Below, in pieces: positions 33,989 to 41,942 of a stretch of 64,000 bases of DNA. Made by a program: the position numbers and the translations under genes. Within the stretch, counting starts at the first letter, position 1, and each line of letters opens with the position of its first letter. Source of the stretch: Gordonia sp049847105 (GTDB taxonomy: Bacteria; Actinomycetota; Actinomycetes; Mycobacteriales; Mycobacteriaceae); the NCBI RefSeq assembly GCF_049847105.1, contig NZ_JBNCNS010000002.1, positions 496,001 through 560,000 of the forward strand, read 5' to 3'. Under the pieces are notes generated by a model. It saw only the letters and a list, made by a program, of their open reading frames with translations. It did not search any database and had not been told where the DNA came from.

Positions 33989-34899
33989 GGCTGTGCTCCC
34001 TGGAGGACTGGTTGTTCGCGTTGAGTTCCTTGCGTGAGCTGCAGGAACATCTCTTCGAGTTGCGCACCGTCGCCCGGCCGCAGCTCCACCAGGACGATCC
34101 CGGAGGCGGCGGCGACCCGGCCCACGTCCTCGGGGGCGGCATCGGTGGTCAGCCCGCCCCCGTCCGCCGGTCGGGCATGGATGTCGGCGCGTGACAGGGC
34201 CGCTGCGAGCGCGGTGTCATCGAGTGAGCGGACCCGGGCACCGTTTCCGGCGAGGAGCTCGTCTTTGGTGCCCTGGGCGACGATCCGGCCGTGCCCGATC
34301 ACCAGGATCTCGTCGGCGATGATCTCGATCTCGTGCAGCAGGTGCGACGACAGCAACACCGTTCCGCCACGATTCGCATAGTCCCGCAACAGAGTTCGCA
34401 TCCAGTGAATACCTGCCGGATCGAGCCCGTTCGCCGGTTCGTCGAGGATCAGGATGTGCGGATCGCCCAGCAGCGCGTTCGCGATCCCGAGGCGCTGACG
34501 CATGCCCAGCGAGTAGTTGCGGACGCGACGGTCGGCCTCGTCGGGCGTCAGACTCACCATCTCGAGCATCTCCGTGACGCGTGACTTCGAGACGCCCAGC
34601 GTCATCGCGCTCAACCGCAGGATCTCGGCGCCGGTGCGCCCGGCGTGTTGGGCCGACGCGTCGAGGAGCACCCCCACCTGGGTCGCCGGGTTGGGGATGT
34701 CCCGAAAGGCCGTGCCGCCAATGGTCGCGGAGCCCGAGGTGGCCGGCGTCAAGCCGGCGATGATCCGCATGGTGGTGGATTTTCCGGCCCCGTTCGGTCC
34801 CAGGAACCCGGTGACCTGACCGGGTCTACAGGCGAAGGACACGTCATCGACAGCGGTGTGCTCGCCATATCTCTTGGTGAGGTTCTCGACGGTGATCAT
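33985..34899 (-). CDS. ABC exporter ATPase
   Basis: 304 aa from the ATG at 34899 (MITVENLTKRYG). Walker A GPNGAGKST, signature YSLGMRQRLGIANAL, Walker B ILILDEPANGLD, and SSHLLHEIE. The tail after residue 210 has the C-terminal domain of drug-exporter ATPases (YxxR/DrrA type). Together with the permease it should pump a compound out. It is divergent from the sensor kinase/regulator pair, which probably controls it. Confidence 0.9.
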   Translation of the reverse strand: MITVENLTKRYGEHTAVDDVSFACRPGQVTGFLGPNGAGKSTTMRIIAGLTPATSGSATIGGTAFRDIPNPATQVGVLLDASAQHAGRTGAEILRLSAMTLGVSKSRVTEMLEMVSLTPDEADRRVRNYSLGMRQRLGIANALLGDPHILILDEPANGLDPAGIHWMRTLLRDYANRGGTVLLSSHLLHEIEIIADEILVIGHGRIVAQGTKDELLAGNGARVRSLDDTALAAALSRADIHARPADGGGLTTDAAPEDVGRVAAASGIVLVELRPGDGAQLEEMFLQLTQGTQREQPVLQGAQP

Positions 34900-34921
34900 G
34901 GTGTCAATGGTTGGCGACACC
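34900..34921. repeat. Inverted repeat in ABC/two-component intergenic region
   Basis: GGTGTC (34900-34905) and GACACC (34916-34921) around a 10-base spacer, directly before the ATPase start. Candidate site for the adjacent response regulator; short, so tentative. Confidence 0.35.
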
Positions 34922-35032
34922 GGTGCTGGCGCGCATCGGGCTCGCGGCCATTTCCGTGTGCGACCAAAGTCGGATGTCGGTGTGGCCGCGAGTACGAGGT
35001 GCCCCCGGGAACACCCCGACTACCGTGAGGGT

Positions 35033-36199
35033 GTGCGCCCCGAGGATTATCAGCCGCCGTTGACGTGGTGGAGTCACGGGTGGCGCCTGGTGCTGATGCT
35101 CCTGATAACCGGGATCGCCTGGGGTTCGCGGGTGGGCTATCAGTGGGAGCACGTTCGCTGGTGGTCCGTGGCCGACATGACCCTGGGCCTCATCAGCTAC
35201 GTCCTCGTGTGGTGGCGGCGCTCGCATCCGGTCGCGGTCGCGACCCTCACCAATCTGGCGGGCATCCTCTCGGCGAGTTCGCTCGGACCGAGCACCCTGG
35301 CGATGGTGTCGTTGGCGACGAGACGGAAATGGCGGGAGATCATTCCGCAGGCCGTCCTCGCGGTCGGATGTGGGATTCTCGCCGAGGAGTTCTTCAACGT
35401 GCCCGATGTCGAGGAGCCTCTGCTGGTGCGTTACGGCACCATGCTGGCGGCCATCGCGACGATGATCGCGTGGGGCATGTACATCGGCTCGCGCCGGGAG
35501 TTGCTGGCGAGTTGGCGCCTACGGGCCACGCTTGCCGAGGCCGAGCAGGAGTCCGAGGTTCGGCGGGCCCGGTCGGTCGAGCGGGCGCGGATCGCCCGTG
35601 AGATGCATGATGTTCTCGCCCATAGGATCTCGACGGTCAGCATGCACGCGGGCGCACTGGCCTATCGCGACGACCTCGACCGCCGACAGGTCCAGGAAAC
35701 CGCACAGACGATCCAGGAGACGTCGCACCTCGCCCTGACCGAGCTACGCGAGGTGCTCGGGGTCCTCCGGGAGGGGCCCGGTGACGCCGATCCGGAAGTA
35801 CCGCAAGCACTTCCCGACGATCTCGATGCGTTGATCGAGGAGAACCGGGCGGGCGGGATGCGGATCGAGTACGTCTGCGCCGCGGACCTGATCGCCATCG
35901 CGCCGGCGCGATTCCGAACTCTGTACCGATGCCTCCAGGAGGCACTGACGAATGCACGCAAGCACGCGCCTGCCGCCACCGTCGCGGTACGGATCAAGGG
36001 CGACCCCGAATCGGGCGTCGACCTTCTCGTCGACAACCCGCTCCCGCTGCGGCACGAACCCACGACTGCGCCACCGAGTTCCGGACTGGGTCTCGTCGGT
36101 GTCGCGGAACGGGTCGCGTTGAGCGGGGGCCGACACTCCGCGGTACGCACCGACGACCGGCGGTTTGTCCTGCATGTCTGGCTACCGTGGCAGGCATGA
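35033..36199 (+). CDS. Sensor histidine kinase (NarL/LiaS-type)
   Basis: 388 aa from the GTG at 35033; TACCGT six bases upstream suggests a leaderless mRNA, since the GAGG is too close to act as RBS. N-terminal four to five membrane segments, a short coiled region, then HisKA_3: RARIAREMHDVLAHRISTVSMHAG with the phospho-His, and a HATPase_c with EALTNARKHAPAA and SSGLGLVGVAERV. It lacks a large extracytoplasmic domain, so it likely senses at the membrane. Overlaps the response regulator by four bases. Confidence 0.9.
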   Translation: MRPEDYQPPLTWWSHGWRLVLMLLITGIAWGSRVGYQWEHVRWWSVADMTLGLISYVLVWWRRSHPVAVATLTNLAGILSASSLGPSTLAMVSLATRRKWREIIPQAVLAVGCGILAEEFFNVPDVEEPLLVRYGTMLAAIATMIAWGMYIGSRRELLASWRLRATLAEAEQESEVRRARSVERARIAREMHDVLAHRISTVSMHAGALAYRDDLDRRQVQETAQTIQETSHLALTELREVLGVLREGPGDADPEVPQALPDDLDALIEENRAGGMRIEYVCAADLIAIAPARFRTLYRCLQEALTNARKHAPAATVAVRIKGDPESGVDLLVDNPLPLRHEPTTAPPSSGLGLVGVAERVALSGGRHSAVRTDDRRFVLHVWLPWQA

Positions 36200-36852
36200 G
36201 CGCGCACATCATGATCGTCGACGACGATCCGCTTGTCCGTTCCGGTCTACGACTGCTGCTCGGCGGCGATCCCGAGCTCGACGTCGCGGCCGAGGAGTCC
36301 AACGGCCAGGACGCCGTCGACCGGCACCGCGCCGAGCCGGTCGACATGGTTCTGATGGATCTCCGGATGCCCGTGATGGACGGGATCGCCGCGACCGCCG
36401 AACTCAAGGCGCTCGAGCGTCCACCGTCGGTCATCGTCCTGACGACCTTCGATGCCGATGACTACGTGGTCCGGGCGCTGGCGGTCGGGGCCGACGGATT
36501 CCTGCTCAAGGACACGGCACCGCAGGACATCGTCGCCGCGATCAAGAACGTCCTTCGCGGCGAGCCGGCGCTGAGTCCGTCGGTGACTGCCGCCCTGATC
36601 AAGCAGGTGGTGCACAACGGCGGTGTCGGCGGCCGTTCGTCGCCCGAGCGCGCGTCGCTGGCGAGTCTGACCGAGCGGGAGCGCGAGGTCGCCGTGTGCC
36701 TGGCGAAGGGTGCGTCCAACGCCGAGATCGCCGAGGAGCTCTACATGAGCGTGGCAACCGTGAAGGCGCACATCTCGCACATCTTCAGCAAGCTCGGGAC
36801 CTCGAATCGGGTGCAGGTCGCGATCATCATGCACGACGCCGGCCGGGCCTGA
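36196..36852 (+). CDS. NarL/LuxR-type response regulator
   Basis: 218 aa. Receiver domain with acidic DDD near residue 10, phospho-Asp in MVLMDLRMPVMDG, Thr in IVLTTFD and Lys in FLLKDTAP; C-terminal LuxR helix-turn-helix SLTEREREVAVCLAKGASNAEIAEELYMSVATVKAHISHIFSKL. Paired with the upstream kinase; the divergent ABC exporter is the most likely target. Confidence 0.93.
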   Translation: MSAHIMIVDDDPLVRSGLRLLLGGDPELDVAAEESNGQDAVDRHRAEPVDMVLMDLRMPVMDGIAATAELKALERPPSVIVLTTFDADDYVVRALAVGADGFLLKDTAPQDIVAAIKNVLRGEPALSPSVTAALIKQVVHNGGVGGRSSPERASLASLTEREREVAVCLAKGASNAEIAEELYMSVATVKAHISHIFSKLGTSNRVQVAIIMHDAGRA

Positions 36853-36953
36853 GTCCGCGTCGACCTCGCGGGATGGTGGCGGAGACCGCCAAACCTGTGG
36901 AGACTGGACGGACACGGCACAACTGCCGCGGCCCGCTGCATCAGGAGGCTCAC

Positions 36954-37337
36954 ATGGCGGACAACAACGGACCATTCGGGATGAGCCCGGAGGATTTCGA
37001 CCGTTTCGCACGCGAGGCCACCGACGGGGTCCGCGACATGGTCGGCAAGTTCCTCGCGAGTCCCGGCGGACAGGGCGGCACGTGGTCGGCGATCTTCGAG
37101 GACACCGGGCGCCGCACCCATCGTGAGCCCGAGACAACCGGTGACACCGGGACCGGCGTCTGGGCAGTCTTCGTCGTCGACGACGAGGGGGGTGCTCGCG
37201 TCGAGCAGGTCTACTCCACCGAACTCGATGCCCTCCGCGCGAACAAGCACAACACCGACCCGAAGCGGAAGGTGCGATTCCTGCCGTACGGGATCGCGGT
37301 GAGTGCGCTCGACGAAGACGACCTCCCCGAGGCCTGA
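36954..37337 (+). CDS. Conserved hypothetical cytosolic protein
   Basis: 127 aa from the ATG behind AGGAGG (36942-36947). N-terminal acidic helix (MSPEDFDRFAREATDGVRDMVGKFL), then a small alpha-beta part, VWAVFVVDDEGGARVEQVYSTELDALRANKHN and KVRFLPYGIAVSALD. No signal or membrane segment. Family not recognised. Good RBS and even codon use make it a real gene. Confidence 0.7.
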   Translation: MADNNGPFGMSPEDFDRFAREATDGVRDMVGKFLASPGGQGGTWSAIFEDTGRRTHREPETTGDTGTGVWAVFVVDDEGGARVEQVYSTELDALRANKHNTDPKRKVRFLPYGIAVSALDEDDLPEA

Positions 37338-37395
37338 TCGACGCACCTGAGGCCTGATCGCCGATTTGCTAGCCTGGATCGGTCGAGGATGACAA

Positions 37396-37437
37396 CCGGA
37401 CGAGCCCGCCGTACCCGGCCGACGACAAGACGGTGGC
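37396..37437 (+). promoter_or_regulatory. Guanidine-III riboswitch (ykkC-III / PreQ1-unrelated pseudoknot)
   Basis: The conserved string CCGGACGAG (37396-37404), CGCCGTACCCGG (37407-37418) and GACAAGACGG (37424-37433) appear in the right order and spacing for ykkC-III RNAs. CCGG 37396-37399 pairs with CCGG 37415-37418 (P1), and GCC/GCCGU pairs with ACGGUGGC (37430-37437) to close the pseudoknot, with one bulged C. The RBS GGAGG (37441-37445) follows at once, so guanidine binding probably frees or hides it. The downstream gene encodes a Gdx-type guanidinium exporter, which fits. Confidence 0.93.
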
Positions 37438-37453
37438 TCTGGAGGTCACCGTC

Positions 37454-37768
37454 ATGTCATGGCTCGTGCTCGTCGTATCGGGTGTCTTGGAAGCCGTCTG
37501 GGCGACCGCGATGGGCAAATCCGAGGGCTTCAGCCGACTCGGACCCAGCGTGGTCTTCGGCGTCGCACTGATCGCGAGCATGGCCGGTCTCGCCTATGCG
37601 ATGCGCAGTCTGCCCACCGGAACCGCCTACGCCGTCTGGGTGGGCATCGGCGCAACTCTCACCGTGGTCTATGCGATGGCGACCGGCGAGGAGTCGGTGA
37701 GCCTGGTCAAGATCTTCTGCATCGTGGCCATCGTCGGCGGTGTGATCGGCCTCAAGATGGCCGGCTGA
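37454..37768 (+). CDS. gdx: Guanidinium exporter, SMR family (Gdx/SugE)
   Basis: 104 aa from the ATG eight bases after GGAGG. Four membrane helices. Glu13 and Trp16 (SGVLEAVWATAMG), then EGFSRL and LPTGTAYAVWVGIGA, separate the Gdx branch from EmrE-like drug pumps. Gdx exchanges guanidinium for protons. The guanidine-III riboswitch directly in front of it fits and raises confidence in the substrate. Confidence 0.93.
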   Translation: MSWLVLVVSGVLEAVWATAMGKSEGFSRLGPSVVFGVALIASMAGLAYAMRSLPTGTAYAVWVGIGATLTVVYAMATGEESVSLVKIFCIVAIVGGVIGLKMAG

Positions 37769-37772
37769 CCGA

Positions 37773-38270
37773 TCACTGCGCCGACCGTAGCGAGGCACGC
37801 CGGTCCTGTGCCTCGCGGAAGCGACGTTTCTGAACCTCCGTCCGCGGGGTGAGTTGCGGTACCTCGTGTGGCCGGCCGCTGTCGTCGGTCGCGACCATCG
37901 TGAAGTAGCAGCTGTTGGTGTGCCGTCGTTGTCCGGTACGCACATCTTCGGTATCGACCCGGATCCCGACCTCCATCGACGTGCGCCCCGTGTAGTTGAC
38001 GGACGCGGTGAGGGTGAGGACCTCGCCGACCCGGATCGGTTCCCGGAAGATCACCCGGTCGACCGAGAGGGTGACCGCGTACCTCCGCGAATAGCGGCTT
38101 GCACACGCGTACGCCACCTGATCGAGCAGCTTGAGCACTGTGCCGCCGTGGACATTCCCGGCGAAGTTCGCCATGTCGGGCGTCATCAACAGCGACATCG
38201 ACAGACTGATGCGCTCGGATGACTCGTCGGCGGAACCACCGACGGCCTCCGGGTCGTCGAGGGTCTCCAT
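37773..38270 (-). CDS. Acyl-CoA thioesterase (YciA/BFIT-like hotdog)
   Basis: 165 aa. Hotdog fold: MTPDMANFAGNVHGGTVLKLLDQVAYACASRYS with the catalytic Asp, then VTLSVDRVIFREPIRVGEVLTLTASVNYTGRTSMEVGIRV. Cleaves fatty acyl-CoA to free acid and CoA. ATG start at 38270; the gene stops four bases from the gdx stop. Confidence 0.9.
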   Translation of the reverse strand: METLDDPEAVGGSADESSERISLSMSLLMTPDMANFAGNVHGGTVLKLLDQVAYACASRYSRRYAVTLSVDRVIFREPIRVGEVLTLTASVNYTGRTSMEVGIRVDTEDVRTGQRRHTNSCYFTMVATDDSGRPHEVPQLTPRTEVQKRRFREAQDRRASLRSAQ

Positions 38271-38358
38271 CGTGCGACTCCAATCGCGGGTGAGGGTGTG
38301 GTTCCAACCCTGTCACCTACCCGACGGTCAGGTCGGGTTGTTGGTGTCGTTGCCCGGA

Positions 38359-38388
38359 GATGCGAGGTGCCGGGATGCGAGGTGCCGG
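38359..38388. repeat. 15-bp tandem duplication
   Basis: GATGCGAGGTGCCGG twice in a row (38359-38373, 38374-38388), just beyond the stop of the Ala/Pro-rich secreted protein. Likely a slippage duplication. Confidence 0.9.
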
Positions 38389-38394
38389 TCGCGC

Positions 38395-39258
38395 CTACCG
38401 GTGCGGGGGCTCGGCGAGTCCCCGTGCCATGCCGACGCCTGCGCCGATTCCGGCTCCCATCGCGGTGAACGGGGCTGCGGTCACCGCGGCCCCGATGGCG
38501 GCCCCGGCGACCGGGCCGACAACCAGGCCGGCGGGCAGGAAGGGCACACCGGCGACCAGCCCGGCGACTCCGCCGACCACTCCGCCGGCCGCGGCCAGCG
38601 GTGCGCCGACCGTCGCGGTCGCGATCGCCGCACCGGCAGTCGCGTCGCCGACGGTCGTCGCGGCGACGCGGTCCGAACGTGCGGGGTCGAGGCCCATCGA
38701 GTCACCCGCGGCCGCGACCTGGGCCTCGGCCCCCGCGGCCGCATCGTTCACCTGTCGCGTCTGTTGCGCCGGCAACCAGTCGGGCGCCGGCGCCTGGAGA
38801 TCACCGGCGCGCACGGTTCCCGGGGTCGGCGTGATCGGCTTGACCGGTGCCACCGGCCTCGGTGCGTGGAGTGAACTCAGATCGAGTGGTCCCAATGGCT
38901 GCGTCCGCTGGACCCGGGTCCCGCGGCCGTTTCGCTGATCTCCGGCCTTGGTGTCGACGTCATCCGACCGGGGGCTGACCGCTGGGCGCGGTGCGGCGGC
39001 CTCCGAGACGGCCGGTGGTGGCGAGAGGTGCGGTGCGAGCGCGGGCAGCGACGGCATGGGCACGGCGGGCATCGCGGGCAGTGTGGGAATCGACGGCATC
39101 GGCGCACGATCATGCGACGGCGGCGCGGCCGGCGCCGCCGACGCGGCCCCGGCAGCGGCGAACGCGAACACCACCGGTGCGGATCCTGCGGCGACGAATG
39201 TCGCCATGCGGCGGTGCTGGTTCGGTGCGCGGTGACGGCCTCGTGTGCGATTGCTCAT
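38395..39258 (-). CDS. Secreted Ala/Pro-rich protein with glycine-zipper C terminus
   Basis: 287 aa. Twin basic start, signal peptide core VFAFAAAGAASAAP, then a ~110-residue Pro/Ala-rich region (SIPTLPAMPAVPMPSLPAL repeats) and a C-terminal hydrophobic half rich in Gly/Ala (GGVVGGVAGLVAGVPFLPAGL, GAAIGAAVTAAPF), like membrane-inserting glycine zippers. Cell-wall or membrane-linked role is likely, but no family is recognised. Confidence 0.65.
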   Translation of the reverse strand: MSNRTRGRHRAPNQHRRMATFVAAGSAPVVFAFAAAGAASAAPAAPPSHDRAPMPSIPTLPAMPAVPMPSLPALAPHLSPPPAVSEAAAPRPAVSPRSDDVDTKAGDQRNGRGTRVQRTQPLGPLDLSSLHAPRPVAPVKPITPTPGTVRAGDLQAPAPDWLPAQQTRQVNDAAAGAEAQVAAAGDSMGLDPARSDRVAATTVGDATAGAAIATATVGAPLAAAGGVVGGVAGLVAGVPFLPAGLVVGPVAGAAIGAAVTAAPFTAMGAGIGAGVGMARGLAEPPHR

Positions 39259-39402
39259 GCGTTCTAACCTCCGGCTTGTCGTAGATCAGTGGTCCTTCTA
39301 TCGAGCATTCGCGTGGTGCTCGTCAGCGGATTGGTCGAGATGTCGATTCGCCCGGCACGCGACGGGATCGGGCCTGAACCTCGCTGTGCCAGGATGTTCC
39401 AC

Positions 39403-40620
39403 ATGATGCTGCTGGCCGAGGCGTCGTCCGAGATGGACACGACGGCGATCGAATCGCTCTTTTGGATCGCCGCAGCGGCGGTGGCGTCACCACTGATCTC
39501 CCGGTTGACTCGGGGGTATGTGCCCGACGCGGTGGTGCTGCTCGCCGCGGGAATGGTCGTCGGGCCGAACATGCTGGGCTGGGCCGACAACGACAGTGTC
39601 GCGATCTTGAGCCAGATGGGCCTCGGACTGCTCTTCCTGTTGGCCGGCTACGAGCTGGACCCGCAATTGCTGAGCGGCAAGTCGGGGCGAGTCGCACGAT
39701 TCACCTGGCTGATCGGTCTGGTGTCCGCGCTCGTCGTCGTGTCCCTGACAGTTCCGGGCGAGGGTTTCTCCACCCACATCGCCGTGGCCATCGCGCTCAC
39801 CTCGACCGCGCTCGGCACACTGCTGCCGATAATCCGTGAGGCCGGTGTTCTCGACACCCCACTGGGCCGCTCGGTGATGGCGCACGGTGCGGTGGGGGAG
39901 TTGGGTCCGATCCTGGCCATGTCGCTGCTGCTGACCAGCCGAGACGTCATCGGAGCTCTGGTGGTGCTGGTGCTCTTCGGTCTGGCCGCGGTGATCATCG
40001 GCGCTGTGCCGCAACGGCTCATCGCGCGTGTGCCCGGCGTGCGACGAGCCGTGACCGTCATGCGCGGAGGCACAATTCAGTTGCCGGTGCGGATCGTCAT
40101 CCTGCTACTCGTGTCACTGATGACGGTGGCGGCCGTGTTCGACCTCGACGTGGTGCTCGGGGCCTTCGCGGCCGGCCTGATCCTGCGGCGCCTCATCGGG
40201 CCCGAACAGCAAGAAGTGGGCAAGTCTCTCGAGGTGATCGGGTTCGGTGTCTTCATCCCGGTCTTCTTCGTGACGTCCGGGATGGGTATCGACGTGACGG
40301 CAGTGCTCGGACACCCGGGGATGTGGGCGGCCCTCGTCGCAGCGATCGCGGTGGCCCGAGGGCTGCCGGTGTGGCTGAGTGAGCGTTACATCGAACACGG
40401 GTCGAATCTTGAATTCGGTCACGAGCGCGCACAGCTGGCGCTCTACGCCGCGGCGGGACTCCCGATCATCGTTGCGGTGACACAGGTCGCGACGGCGTCG
40501 GATCTGATGTCGATCGGGGTCGCGTCGACCCTTGTCGCGGCCGGCGCGACGACGGTCCTGCTCTTCCCGATGATGGCACGGCTGATCGGTGCCCGACATC
40601 GGAGTGACCTGACGACGTGA
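39403..40620 (+). CDS. CPA2-family cation/proton antiporter
   Basis: 405 aa; start placed at 39403, eight bases after AGGA (39391-39394); ATGs at 39394, 39406 and 39433 are alternatives. Around 12 membrane helices. Family motifs: LGLLFLLAGYELDP, ALTSTALGTLLPIIREAG, and DLDVVLGAFAAGLILRRL. No C-terminal RCK/TrkA-N domain, unlike KefB/C, so it is a short Na+/H+ or K+/H+ antiporter. Confidence 0.87.
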   Translation: MMLLAEASSEMDTTAIESLFWIAAAAVASPLISRLTRGYVPDAVVLLAAGMVVGPNMLGWADNDSVAILSQMGLGLLFLLAGYELDPQLLSGKSGRVARFTWLIGLVSALVVVSLTVPGEGFSTHIAVAIALTSTALGTLLPIIREAGVLDTPLGRSVMAHGAVGELGPILAMSLLLTSRDVIGALVVLVLFGLAAVIIGAVPQRLIARVPGVRRAVTVMRGGTIQLPVRIVILLLVSLMTVAAVFDLDVVLGAFAAGLILRRLIGPEQQEVGKSLEVIGFGVFIPVFFVTSGMGIDVTAVLGHPGMWAALVAAIAVARGLPVWLSERYIEHGSNLEFGHERAQLALYAAAGLPIIVAVTQVATASDLMSIGVASTLVAAGATTVLLFPMMARLIGARHRSDLTT

Positions 40621-40665
40621 GCCGGGCCGAGTCGTGTCGTCATCGACACTCCTCGACCCGGCTCA
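40618..40665. terminator. Long hairpin terminator between antiporter and rpf-like genes
   Basis: TGAGCCGGG (40618-40626) pairs with CCCGGCTCA (40657-40665), then CGAG with CTCG and GTGTCG with CGACAC, with small mismatches, around a TCAT loop. It lies between convergent stops at 40620 and 40696 and begins inside the antiporter stop codon. Confidence 0.82.
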
Positions 40666-40695
40666 CGGGTCAGACGTGGAGCTCTGCTCTGAGAA

Positions 40696-41019
40696 TCAGA
40701 GGTTGGAGCCGCACACCGGCCAGGCGCCCGGACCCTGCGAGGCGAGAACATTCTCGGCCACGCGGATCTGCTCGGCCTTCGAGGCGTTCGCGGGGCTACC
40801 GGACCCGCCGTTGGCCTCCCAGGTGCTCTGCGAGAACTGCAGACCGCCGTAGTAGCCGTTTCCGGTGTTGGTGGACCAGTTGCCACCGCTCTCGCACTGG
40901 GCGACAGCGTCCCAGTTGCCCGCCGCCGAAGCGGTGCCGGCGAATGCGGCGAGCGGGGCCAGGGACAGTGCGCCGACAACTCCGGCGCGTACAGCGAGCT
41001 TCTTCATACTCATGGTCAT
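40696..41019 (-). CDS. Resuscitation-promoting factor (short Rpf, secreted)
   Basis: 107 aa from the ATG at 41019, after AGGAGG. Signal peptide (about 1-32) leads straight into an Rpf domain: GNWDAVAQCESGGNWSTNTGNGYYGGLQFSQSTWEANGG, with catalytic Glu43 and the two-cysteine bridge (QCES and PVCG). Rpf proteins are muralytic transglycosylases that wake dormant cells. There is no LysM or extra domain, so this is the smallest type (RpfC/E-like). The 275-base upstream region has CRP- and MtrA-like sites. Confidence 0.93.
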   Translation of the reverse strand: MTMSMKKLAVRAGVVGALSLAPLAAFAGTASAAGNWDAVAQCESGGNWSTNTGNGYYGGLQFSQSTWEANGGSGSPANASKAEQIRVAENVLASQGPGAWPVCGSNL

Positions 41020-41091
41020 CGTTCCTCCTATCGCCGCCCCGTAGCGGGCTGGGCAGCTGATCTTCGGACCGGTGGCGACCGTACAAGATGG

Positions 41092-41150
41092 GTAACGGAT
41101 AGGTCACGCCGACACGGTGACCTGCGGCATTGGGGTAACGCTCAGATAAC
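41092..41150. promoter_or_regulatory. Two MtrA-like direct-repeat boxes and a palindrome before rpf
   Basis: Pairs of 5-base half-sites spaced 11 bases start-to-start: GTAAC 41092 with GTCAC 41103, and GTAAC 41135 with ATAAC 41146. This is the direct-repeat geometry of MtrA (OmpR-type) sites, and MtrA is known to control rpf and cell-wall genes in relatives. Between them, AGGTCAC (41101-41107) and GTGACCT (41117-41123) form a perfect inverted repeat. Confidence 0.5.
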
Positions 41151-41250
41151 ACCTGGGGGATTCCGGTGAATTGCCTGCGCATCGCGGTGATTTGCGGCGA
41201 ATCATCACTTTCCACAATCAAATCCACGGTGACGAAGAACACATCTCAAC

Positions 41251-41266
41251 TGTGTTCTGTGTCACA
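41251..41266. promoter_or_regulatory. CRP-like site upstream of rpf
   Basis: TGTGT-N6-TCACA fits the mycobacterial CRP consensus TGTGA-N6-TCACA at nine of ten positions. It overlaps an inverted repeat GAACACA (41237-41243) / TGTGTTC (41251-41257). It is about 230 bases from the rpf start and 29 from the end of the preceding gene. rpfA of M. tuberculosis is a known CRP target. Confidence 0.5.
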
Positions 41267-41294
41267 GCATTTCGGCGGAAATAGGGCTTTCGGA

Positions 41295-41933
41295 TCAGCC
41301 CAGATCCCTGCGCACGTCGTCGTCGAGAGAAGCCCGTACGAGGGCGGCCGCCAGCACGGCCGGTCGGCCGTCGGCCAGCCGAGCCAAGTCGGCGGAATCG
41401 TCGGGCAGACCCAGGTCCGCCGTGACCGCGAGCGCTCGCTTGTCGAAGTACGGCGCGACCCACTCCCAGACCGACTGCACCTCGCGCAGGAACACGTCCG
41501 CACCGACCGGGCCGATCCCGGTGAACTCCTGTAGCAGCGCGGCGGCCCGGCCGACGTCGCCGTCGGCCGTGTCCGCCAGTGCGCGTAGATCGCCGTGATG
41601 GTCGTCGAGGACCTTCCGGCCTGCTTCGCCGAGCCGGGTGGCCGTGCTCTCGTCGTAGCGGACGTAATGACCGCGACCCAGAGCGTCGACGAGCGACTGC
41701 CACTCGGCCGTGGCCATCTTCTCCGGCGTGCGATAGCCGGCGGAGAACAGCTCGCGGGCCGCCGCGACGGCGATGTCGGCAGAGATGCGGGTGCTGAGCA
41801 GAAGCGAGAGTACGAGGAGTTGGAACAGTGGTGCCGGCGTGTCCTTGAGCGTGATGCCGGCCTCGTCGGCATACGTCCGACCGGCGCGCTCGACGAGCGC
41901 GCTCGCGATCTGCTGCTGTTTCTCGGTGGCCAT
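41295..41933 (-). CDS. Endonuclease III-like HhH protein
   Basis: 212 aa. The region LFQLLVLSLLLSTRISADIAVAAARELF is the HhH-GPD entry helix; LLQEFTGIGPVGADVFLREV is the hairpin. The catalytic Lys of Nth (GxGxKTA) is replaced (GIGPVGAD), no Fe-S cysteine cluster is present, and the Asp-His (VDTHV) motif is absent. It may be a DNA-binding or altered glycosylase. Next to a membrane protein gene on the same strand (9 bases). Confidence 0.72.
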   Translation of the reverse strand: MATEKQQQIASALVERAGRTYADEAGITLKDTPAPLFQLLVLSLLLSTRISADIAVAAARELFSAGYRTPEKMATAEWQSLVDALGRGHYVRYDESTATRLGEAGRKVLDDHHGDLRALADTADGDVGRAAALLQEFTGIGPVGADVFLREVQSVWEWVAPYFDKRALAVTADLGLPDDSADLARLADGRPAVLAAALVRASLDDDVRRDLG

Positions 41934-41942
41934 GGTTCCTCC

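Noticed and set aside
41020..41130. Possible ydaO (c-di-AMP) riboswitch before rpf
   Set aside because: The minus strand has a ydaO-like 3-prime part (TCCGAAGATCAGCTG), but the GGGGUGAAUC part and the right order of helices are missing.
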